Assembly (NCBI GenBank): GCA_026398595.1
Contig: JAPLSO010000056.1
Span: 1-57,085 of the forward strand
DNA from: Spirochaetota bacterium
Lineage (GTDB): Bacteria > Spirochaetota > Spirochaetia > Treponematales > Rectinemataceae
Reading direction: 5' to 3'
Length of the DNA: 57,085 nt
Shown: positions 8,232 through 14,398 of the stretch, one piece after another
Layout of the letters: every line of letters starts with the position of its first letter
How positions within the stretch are numbered: the first letter of the stretch is position 1
Notes under the pieces: model-generated
The model's database searches: none
Seen by the model: only the letters and a program-made list of their open reading frames with translations
What the model was told of the DNA's origin: nothing
Program-made: the position numbers and the translations under genes

Positions 8232-9734
8232 TCAGTTCGTCGCGGCTGTCGTCGCGTCGGTGGCGCCTTCGGCGGGCTGGGCAGCGGCCGCATCGCTCGT
8301 CGCCTCAGGCTGAACAGCAACCGCATCGCTCGTCGCCTCAGGCTGGACAGCGGCGGCGTCTGAAGCTGGCGCTGACGAGGCTTCTGGATTCTGGGCTTCC
8401 TTGGATGCTGCGAGCGCCTGGGTCCATTCTTCCTTCAGTTGTTTGATAGTAGCGAAGACCTGGACATCGGATGGATTGGTCTTTGCGAAGTATTCCTCTG
8501 CGGTGGAAATATCGGCGAGGGCCGTCTCGACATCCTCTTCCGACATGGCAACCTGGTAGCCCAGGAGAGCTCTGTAAAAATAGAGAGCCCCGGCAGCATC
8601 GTCGCTGGGATCCTTGGCCAGACAGCGGTCCAGGTACTTGAATCCTGATTCAGGATCGTTGGCCGAGAGCCAGGTGGAGAGTATGGACCGGATGACATCG
8701 GGGTCGCCGGGAAAAGCGTCGTACAAGGCATCGGCCGCCGTGTTCGCCGATTCGGCGTCTCCCAGCCTGACCATGACGAGGTGCCTCACGAGCCTGGGCA
8801 TATACTCGTCCGGGAAGCTCTTCTCGTAGTTCCCCAGGTAGGTCTCCAGGGAAGCCCTGTCCTGGGCTCCGAGCCCCGCCTTGATAGCGAGGATGAAGCC
8901 GTCGTTGCGCTCATTCGCGTCGCCGGCATTGGCTATCAGTTGGTCAGCAATGGAATAGACCTCGGTGTAGCGCCCGGCGCCGTAGAGAACATCGCCCAGC
9001 CTCAAGGTGAGTCCCCTGCTTTCCGGATCGAGCGCAAGGCCCTTTCTCACCACGGTCTCGGCCCCGTCGAAACGCTGGAGGGCCACGAGGATCTCGGACT
9101 GCTTCCCGAGGCTGTCAGACGTGAAGGTCTCATAGGCAAGAGCCCGTTCGTACTGTTCGGCTCCCTTTCCAAGGACAACCGCGTCCTCTTCCATCCACTG
9201 ACCTTTATAACGTGTCCAGACTTCATAGTAATAGTCGCCGAGGGAGAGGGAGAGGACAGGGGGAAGGGCGGCACCTGATGTCTCGATGGCTGCGGCCAGG
9301 TCGGCGGGCTTGAAATCGAAGGTTTCGACGCCTTCGCCCTGTTCCTGCCTGAGATTCTCCAGGTTCTCGCCTTCCTTGAGGTCGACGAAACCAAATACCA
9401 GGTGCATGACGCTCTGGGCAAATCCCTCATTGGCGATACGGATCTTCTCGGCGAGGATCCAGGGGTTAGTATTCGCGGCGTCGTAGCCGGCGAGGAGCTT
9501 CCAGGCCGTCAGCCATTTCCCCGAATCGGTGAGGGCGCGGGAAGAGGTTACTACATCTTTATCGGCCGTAACGGCATCCTCGTAGAAGGTAAGGGCGGCT
9601 GGAGCTGCGGCTGGGGCCGCGCTTGGGGCCGGGTTCGCCTCCTGGGCGAAGGCCGGAGTAAAGGTAAGAGAGAGCAGGGCTAGAAGCACGAAAAGCCTTG
9701 CGGCTCGAGGCAGTCTATTCGAAGAAAGTTTCAT
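8232..9734 (-). CDS. exported TPR-repeat protein
   Basis: 500 residues with a cleavable-looking signal peptide (RLFVLLALLSLTFTPAFAQ, about 13-31). The mature protein is mainly alpha-helical with degenerate tetratricopeptide-type repeats through the middle (QYERALAYETF, VVRKGLALDPESRGLTLRLGDVLY, YLDRCLAKDPSDDAAGALYFYRAL). The C-terminus is a low-complexity Ala/Gln/Pro/Ser tail made of an 11-residue repeat. ATG 9734 has AAGGAG seven bases upstream; the longer frame to 9851 has no support. It is first in an operon with nagA and nagB, so a periplasmic scaffold linked to cell-wall sugar recycling is conceivable, but no specific function is known to me. Confidence 0.8.
   Translation of the reverse strand: MKLSSNRLPRAARLFVLLALLSLTFTPAFAQEANPAPSAAPAAAPAALTFYEDAVTADKDVVTSSRALTDSGKWLTAWKLLAGYDAANTNPWILAEKIRIANEGFAQSVMHLVFGFVDLKEGENLENLRQEQGEGVETFDFKPADLAAAIETSGAALPPVLSLSLGDYYYEVWTRYKGQWMEEDAVVLGKGAEQYERALAYETFTSDSLGKQSEILVALQRFDGAETVVRKGLALDPESRGLTLRLGDVLYGAGRYTEVYSIADQLIANAGDANERNDGFILAIKAGLGAQDRASLETYLGNYEKSFPDEYMPRLVRHLVMVRLGDAESANTAADALYDAFPGDPDVIRSILSTWLSANDPESGFKYLDRCLAKDPSDDAAGALYFYRALLGYQVAMSEEDVETALADISTAEEYFAKTNPSDVQVFATIKQLKEEWTQALAASKEAQNPEASSAPASDAAAVQPEATSDAVAVQPEATSDAAAAQPAEGATDATTAATN
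8291..8356 (-). repeat. 33-bp tandem repeat in the TPR gene tail
   Basis: Two adjacent 33-base copies (8291-8323 and 8324-8356), identical over their first 22 bases with a few changes after that, encode ATSDAVAVQPE-type units of 11 residues. A more degenerate third unit flanks them. The repeats keep frame, so copy number can change without breaking the gene. Confidence 0.8.
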
Positions 9735-9914
9735 CGCAGCTCCTTTTTTCCGTTCCACGACGGCTTGAGGCCCGATTCTGGAACCCAGCCGCCGATACTG
9801 GATTCGAATATACCATAATGGGAAGGATTTGGCATACTCTCCCTTGAACAATCACGGCCTTGTTTCGTATCATCGATTCGCCCGATCAGCCAAGGCGGCC
9901 CGACGGCAACAACC

Positions 9915-10613
9915 ATGAATAGCAGCATCGAGGGCACGTCCCTCCATCAAAGGATCCTCGCCCTCGACACGGTGTATGACTGTATCGAGGCATCTCAAAA
10001 GGCATTCCGCCAGACAGCCGGCGAACAAGGTTCCCCCCTCTCCTGCCCGCCCGGCTGTTCGACCTGCTGCCGAGGGTTCGTCCCCGACCTTATTCCCATC
10101 GAAGCCGACCGGATAGCCCTATATCTCCTCACGGAACGGATGGATCTCCTCGAGCGCTTCAGCTGCCTGGAGGACGAGTCCGAGAACCTAGGTTCCACCT
10201 GCGTCTTCTGGGACCCCCGAAATCCAAAAGGCAACTGCACGATCTATCCGGCCAGGGCCCTTATCTGCAGATTTTTTGGTTTCTCCGCCATGGTACACAA
10301 GTCGGGGGAACCTGCCTTCACCCTCTGCAGATGGATGCCTTCGCCTCCGGGCCTCGAAGACCGGGTCCTCGTCGGCAGGACCCTCCTCGAAAGGACTTTC
10401 GGCGCCGTGCCCCCTCGCATGACCGATCTGTCGCTCGAGGTCGTCGCGATAGACCCCGACGGGGCAGGCACCCGCCTCTCTCTCCACGAAGCCCTCAGGC
10501 CCGCCATCTCCCGCGTTTCCCTCATCCTGAGGCTGGTTTCCTTGAACGTCGACGATGACACCCGCGCGGACGATCCAGGCTTGCAAAAACCGGCTTCCGG
10601 CTATACGTTGTAG
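9915..10613 (+). CDS. YkgJ-type cysteine-cluster protein
   Basis: 232 residues, cytoplasmic. An N-terminal CPPGCSTCCRG cluster (about 44-54) and later single cysteines (STCVFW, GNCTIYPARALICRFFG, LCRW) match the YkgJ/FliB-like CxxCxxCC family thought to bind zinc or iron. The reaction is unknown. The core 'C-IY-ARP--CR-FG' is the most conserved part of the family and is present. The start ATG 9915 lacks a clear Shine-Dalgarno. It is the first of four plus-strand genes (kinase, peroxidase and glycosyltransferase follow), 27 bases before the kinase. Confidence 0.8.
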   Translation: MNSSIEGTSLHQRILALDTVYDCIEASQKAFRQTAGEQGSPLSCPPGCSTCCRGFVPDLIPIEADRIALYLLTERMDLLERFSCLEDESENLGSTCVFWDPRNPKGNCTIYPARALICRFFGFSAMVHKSGEPAFTLCRWMPSPPGLEDRVLVGRTLLERTFGAVPPRMTDLSLEVVAIDPDGAGTRLSLHEALRPAISRVSLILRLVSLNVDDDTRADDPGLQKPASGYTL

Positions 10614-10640
10614 CCGGCGAAAGGCCGCGATCGTAAAACA

Positions 10641-11285
10641 ATGAAGAAATACATCGTCCTGGCCGGCAACATAGGAGCCGGAAAATCCACCCTCGTCGAG
10701 CTTCTCGCCGACCATCTCGACTTCGTCCCCTACTATGAACCCGTAGCCGAAAACCCCTTTCTCGAGGATTTTTACGCCGACATGAAGCGCTGGGCTTTCC
10801 ACTCCCAGGTCTTCTTCCTGACCTCCCGGGCAAAAGGGCACCGTGAACTGATCCACGACCCCCGATCCGTCGTCCAGGACCGCTCCCTCTACGAGGACGC
10901 CGAAGTCTTCGCCCGCAATCTCTGGGAACAGGACGCGATGACGGCTCAGGAGTGGGCTACCTACGGCGAACTCTACAGGACTCTCGCTTCTATCCTCCCT
11001 CCTCCCGACCTCGTCATCTACATCCGAGCCTCGGTTCCGACCCTCAAGCGTCGGATAGCCAAGCGGGCCAGGGATTTCGAAGCCAAGATACCCGATTCCT
11101 ATCTCGAAGGCCTCAACCGGTTTTACGAGGAGTGGATAGGATCCTTCACGCTCGCTCCTGTCCTCATCATACCCGGGGACAGGCTGGACTTTGTCGAGGA
11201 ATCGAAGGACTTGAAGGCTATCTGCGGCACGGTGAGGCGGCGGCTTCAGGACAGGCAGTCGATGCTCTTCCCCTTCGATATGTGA
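10641..11285 (+). CDS. deoxynucleoside kinase (dGK/dAK type)
   Basis: 214 residues of the P-loop deoxynucleoside kinase family, which phosphorylates salvaged deoxynucleosides with ATP. Walker A GNIGAGKS is at 9-16, the base-binding YYEP with Glu33 follows, the DRS motif with its glutamate (DRSLYED) starts at 80, and a lid-like RRIAKRARDFE lies at about 135-145. Substrate choice among dA, dG and dC cannot be settled from sequence alone. It has near-normal family length. It sits between the YkgJ-like gene and tpx on the same strand. Confidence 0.88.
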   Translation: MKKYIVLAGNIGAGKSTLVELLADHLDFVPYYEPVAENPFLEDFYADMKRWAFHSQVFFLTSRAKGHRELIHDPRSVVQDRSLYEDAEVFARNLWEQDAMTAQEWATYGELYRTLASILPPPDLVIYIRASVPTLKRRIAKRARDFEAKIPDSYLEGLNRFYEEWIGSFTLAPVLIIPGDRLDFVEESKDLKAICGTVRRRLQDRQSMLFPFDM

Positions 11286-11305
11286 GCAGGCCTGCGAAGT
11301 TTGGA

Positions 11306-11351
11306 GCGGCGATTTGCCGCCGCGCGAAAGACGCGCTACCTTTATCTGGTA
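11306..11351 (+). other. three consecutive small hairpins before tpx
   Basis: In the 90-base gap after the kinase gene, three stems follow one another: GCGGC/GCCGC (11306-11320), GCGCG/CGCGC (11322-11336) and TACC/GGTA (11337-11351). None is followed by a T-run. They may mark an mRNA processing or weak termination zone. The tpx Shine-Dalgarno (AGGAGG) lies about 18 bases beyond. Confidence 0.4.
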
Positions 11352-11375
11352 GGCTAGATACGCCAGGAGGGCTCC

Positions 11376-11885
11376 ATGGCTGCGATAACGTTCAAAGGAA
11401 ACAAGATCACGACCTCGGGCAGCCTGCCCGCAGTCGGCAACCGGGCTCCCGATTTCAAGCTCACGCGCAGCGACCTCGCCGACGCTGGCCTTTCGGCTTT
11501 CGCCGGCAAGGTAAAGATCCTCAACATCGTGCCGAGCCTCGACACCGGGGTCTGCGCCGCTTCGGCCCGGGCCTTCAACAAGGCCGCCGACGGTCTGGAG
11601 GGCGTTGTCGTCCTCACCATCTCAAGGGATCTTCCATTCGCGCAGAAGCGCTTCTGCGAAGCCGAGGGCATCAAGGCCGTCGTCCCTCTCTCCGAACTCA
11701 GGGATCGAAAATTCGGCGCAGCCTATGGCGTCGAGATGCTGGACGGCCCCCTCGCGGGGCTGCTTTCCAGGGCAGTGGTGGTTTTAGGCAGGGACGACAA
11801 GGTGGTCTACACCCAGCAGGTTCCCGAAATCGGCCAGGAACCAGACTATGCCTCAGCGCTCGCGGCGGCCAGGAAAGCGCTCTGA
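11376..11885 (+). CDS. tpx: thiol peroxidase, Tpx-type peroxiredoxin
   Basis: 169 residues, the normal length for Tpx. The enzyme reduces hydrogen and alkyl peroxides using thioredoxin. The peroxidatic cysteine is Cys60 in the PSLDTGVC motif and the resolving cysteine is Cys94 in RFCEAEGI, the two-cysteine arrangement diagnostic of Tpx. The conserved arginine in SRDLPFAQ and the C-terminal QEPDY are also present. ATG 11376 has AGGAGG seven bases upstream. Together with exported MsrA it gives this region an oxidative-damage flavour. Confidence 0.95.
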   Translation: MAAITFKGNKITTSGSLPAVGNRAPDFKLTRSDLADAGLSAFAGKVKILNIVPSLDTGVCAASARAFNKAADGLEGVVVLTISRDLPFAQKRFCEAEGIKAVVPLSELRDRKFGAAYGVEMLDGPLAGLLSRAVVVLGRDDKVVYTQQVPEIGQEPDYASALAAARKAL

Positions 11886-11933
11886 ACCGGACATCCCGAA
11901 CCGAGTGTTCCATCGTGACCGCCTGAGGAGCTT

Positions 11934-13091
11934 ATGGAAAAGAAAAAGATCCTGATCACGATGCTGGAGGTGGGTTTCGGCCACAAATCGCCCGCCATAG
12001 CCGTCAAGGAATCCCTCGAGGATTTTGCCGCCTCGGCCCTGGCTGTCGATGTTGTGGATTTCGCCAGGGAAAGCGGAGCCTACCGGGACGACTTGGCCAT
12101 CAAGGGCTCCTGGGACTTCGCCCTCGCCTTCCCCATTTCAGCCCGAATCGGCTATCTCCTCATGGAAGCCTCGGGTAAGAATTCCGGCAAATTGCTGGAT
12201 GTCCTCTTCAGGGAGTGCGTAGTCAAAGGCATCGACTATATCGACAGGTACCAGCCCGACATGATCTTCGCCACCCATCCCCTCTGCCTGTACATCGCGG
12301 TGAAGGCCAGGGAAATTCTAGGCAGAGACTTCAAGGTGGCTGCCTATATCGTCGACCCCTTCGACGGCTACATCTGGTGGGCCAACGACGGAGCCGACGC
12401 ACTGCTCGTCGCCTCCGAGGAATCGCGGGACCGCCTCCTCGAGCACGGCATCAAGCCCGGACTGATTCACCAGATGGGCTTTCCCATCAAGAAAAGCTTT
12501 TTCAATTTCGACCGGCCCGCCTGCGCCAACATCATCAGCGACCTGGGCCTGGAGCCGGGCAGGCTCACCCTCCTCATCAGCGCGGGAGGCCAGGGGATTG
12601 GGAAGATCTACTTCTTTGCCGAATACCTCTACCTGAGTCAGCTGCCCATCAACCTCATCGTGGTGGCGGGCAAGAACAAATCGACCAAGCGGCGCTTCGA
12701 CAGCCTCAAGAAGTACATCAAGTCCAAGACGAAGCTCGCCTCGCTGGGCTATGTCACCAATATGAACGAGCTGATGTGCTCGGCCGATCTTGTCGTGGGC
12801 AAGGCCGGAGCCTCGACGGCCATGGAGGCCATCTTCCTGGGCAAGCCCTTTGTCTTTACCGAGTGGGCCACCTACAACGACCGCTACATCATCCAGTTTG
12901 CCCTCAAATACAAGATAGGCTGGTACACCCCCGCGCTCCATGTCTTCGTCGAACTCGTGAAGAAGCTGATGACCGGCGAGGATATCGAGAAATACAAGAA
13001 GAATCTGGAGAACCTAGCCATGCAGCCCGGAACCGACGACGTCGCCCTTTTCCTGATGAACATGCTCGACGTAAAGCCCGACAAAACCTAG
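11934..13091 (+). CDS. MGDG-synthase-like GT28 glycosyltransferase
   Basis: 385 residues of the MGDG synthase / processive diacylglycerol glucosyltransferase type (GT28, MurG-like fold). The N-terminal acceptor domain starts with MLEVGFGHKSPA, the family glycine-rich loop. The C-terminal donor domain has LLISAGGQG, the GYVTNMNELMCSADLVVGKAGASTAMEA block that binds the nucleotide sugar, and a P-F-WATYNDRYI segment. It most likely transfers glucose or galactose from a UDP-sugar to diacylglycerol at the inner membrane face; the sugar is unknown. Its stop TAG shares bases with the stop of convergent ybaK. Confidence 0.85.
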   Translation: MEKKKILITMLEVGFGHKSPAIAVKESLEDFAASALAVDVVDFARESGAYRDDLAIKGSWDFALAFPISARIGYLLMEASGKNSGKLLDVLFRECVVKGIDYIDRYQPDMIFATHPLCLYIAVKAREILGRDFKVAAYIVDPFDGYIWWANDGADALLVASEESRDRLLEHGIKPGLIHQMGFPIKKSFFNFDRPACANIISDLGLEPGRLTLLISAGGQGIGKIYFFAEYLYLSQLPINLIVVAGKNKSTKRRFDSLKKYIKSKTKLASLGYVTNMNELMCSADLVVGKAGASTAMEAIFLGKPFVFTEWATYNDRYIIQFALKYKIGWYTPALHVFVELVKKLMTGEDIEKYKKNLENLAMQPGTDDVALFLMNMLDVKPDKT

Positions 13092-13543
13092 ACGGTGACT
13101 TCGCAGGTGCCCGCTCCCGTTATCGCGAGGAGCTGTTTGTAGGTCGTGGGGACTCCCGTCGAATTATTCCCCGCCGCGGGGAAGATCCTGTCCCAAGCCT
13201 TGAGGCTCTCGTCGAGATAGATGGGAATGCGCTCCACGCCGAAGGGGCAGACGCCGCCCGGGCGGAATCCTGTAAGGGCAAAGGTCTCGTCGGCGTCGGT
13301 CATGGACATCTTCTCGCCGCAGAGGCGCTTGAGCTTGCCCGAGGACACCTTCTTGTCTCCGGCACAGATGACGAGAGCTGCTCTACCCGATGATCCCTTG
13401 AAAAGCAGGCTCTTGGCGATTTGCCCGACTTCCACCCCTATCTTCGCGGCTGCCGTCTCGGCCGTGGGCGTGGACCCTTCCTCGAACTCGAGAGCCACAA
13501 GGCCGTTGGCGTCGAGAATACGTTTGACTTTATCCGGTATCAT
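13088..13543 (-). CDS. ybaK: YbaK/EbsC-type aminoacyl-tRNA deacylase
   Basis: 151 residues. This free-standing editing domain hydrolyses Cys- or Ala-tRNA(Pro) made by prolyl-tRNA synthetase. Family features are FEEGSTPTAETAAAKIGV, IAKSLLFKG with the conserved lysine, DKKVSSGKLKRLCG, GFRPGGVCPFG (the GxxPG loop) and the C-terminal AGTCEVTV. ATG 13543 gives the normal length; the frame extends further but without a good start. It follows the thioesterase gene by 32 bases on the same strand. It is meaningful that the ProS in this window has no room for an internal editing insertion. Confidence 0.9.
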   Translation of the reverse strand: MIPDKVKRILDANGLVALEFEEGSTPTAETAAAKIGVEVGQIAKSLLFKGSSGRAALVICAGDKKVSSGKLKRLCGEKMSMTDADETFALTGFRPGGVCPFGVERIPIYLDESLKAWDRIFPAAGNNSTGVPTTYKQLLAITGAGTCEVTV

Positions 13544-13575
13544 GGAAGACAAGATGGCACGGCAGGCCGGCCCGG

Positions 13576-14334
13576 TCAACCTGGAACCCAGGCGATGAAG
13601 GCCCTGGCCGCTATCTCCTTTCCCCTCAAGAGAGCGGTCCGTGATCCGCCTTCGCATTTTCCGCTCAGGACGTCGATCTTCTCTCCCAATCTGACCTCGG
13701 CGACGAAGTCCACCTTAAGCCGCTTGATAGCCCCCGAACCCCTTTCCTGGAGCGGAACGGCGTCGCAGAGCCAATCGATGATGTGGCCGTTGTTGACATG
13801 GCCGTTGTAGTCGATGTGGCGGGGAGAAGCGATGAAGCCAAAGGAAAGGCGAAGGGCTTGGAGCTCTTCGTCCGAGAACCCTTTCTTGTCCTGGAGCCCG
13901 GGCGACAGGTCGGAATAGGGGGGCGGAAGCTCGCCGACCATGCCTGGGTCGAGAATCCGCTCCGGCCTCAGGGGACGCCGTTTTCCCATATCGATGATGA
14001 GGTATTCGTAGAGCGCTCCCGCCATGAGTTGCCCCGTCGACGAGAGCAGGCAGATATACCGATGGGCAAAAAGGCGGCTCGTCCCGGCCGGCCAGGTGCG
14101 CACGATCACCTCGTCGCCAGTATGGGGAAGGCGTTCCACCTCGATGTCGACGCGCGACAGCATCCAAGTCCGACCCGACGCGAACATGTCGGCCATGCCG
14201 ATGCCCAGGACCGAGGCGTGGTCGCCGGCGGCTTCCTGGAAGAAATTGGCTAGTGATAGCGGCCGGAAGGGCCCGCCAAAGCCGCAGTCGGAGCCGCTGA
14301 CCCTGTGCCTCGTATCGAAAGCTTGTATGGACAT
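13576..14334 (-). CDS. acyl-ACP thioesterase
   Basis: 252 residues of the bacterial acyl-ACP thioesterase family (double hotdog fold), which releases fatty acids from acyl-ACP. Visible are the first hotdog (LANFFQEAAGDHA, TWMLSRVDIEVERLPHTGDEVIVRTWP) and the second with ASPRHIDYNGHVNNGHIIDWLCD, whose N-G-H-V-NN core carries the active-site Asn and His. ATG 14334 follows a TATAGT box by six bases with no Shine-Dalgarno, and it aligns with the family start. The gene is transcribed divergently from the GlmS-like gene, with 64 bases between the two starts. Confidence 0.88.
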   Translation of the reverse strand: MSIQAFDTRHRVSGSDCGFGGPFRPLSLANFFQEAAGDHASVLGIGMADMFASGRTWMLSRVDIEVERLPHTGDEVIVRTWPAGTSRLFAHRYICLLSSTGQLMAGALYEYLIIDMGKRRPLRPERILDPGMVGELPPPYSDLSPGLQDKKGFSDEELQALRLSFGFIASPRHIDYNGHVNNGHIIDWLCDAVPLQERGSGAIKRLKVDFVAEVRLGEKIDVLSGKCEGGSRTALLRGKEIAARAFIAWVPG

Positions 14335-14340
14335 GAGGCC

Positions 14341-14346
14341 ACTATA
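14341..14346 (-). promoter_or_regulatory. -10 box TATAGT of the thioesterase gene, leaderless type
   Basis: The minus strand reads GCTATAGTGGCC-TC-ATG, with six bases from box to start codon and no Shine-Dalgarno. The 12-mer GCTATAGTGGCC also occurs in front of uup at 37441-37452. Confidence 0.6.
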
Positions 14347-14376
14347 GCGCATGGGCACAGGATGGAAAAGTCGTGC

Positions 14377-14382
14377 TATACT
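14377..14382 (+). promoter_or_regulatory. extended -10 TGCTATACT before the GlmS-like gene
   Basis: TGCTATACT carries a TGn extension, so a weak -35 would be tolerated. The box ends 16 bases before ATG 14399. The expected transcription start falls on the GGAGG (14389-14393), so the message would begin with its Shine-Dalgarno. The divergent thioesterase promoter lies 30 bases away. Confidence 0.55.
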
Positions 14383-14398
14383 GGGAGCGGAGGCACAC

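Noticed and set aside
8291..8356. CRISPR-like repeats
   Set aside because: Copies are directly adjacent without spacers and lie in frame inside a coding sequence.
12215..13393. A 392-codon plus-strand frame
   Set aside because: It lies inside the GT28 gene in another frame and crosses into ybaK. The composition is Arg/His/Gln-rich without any motif.
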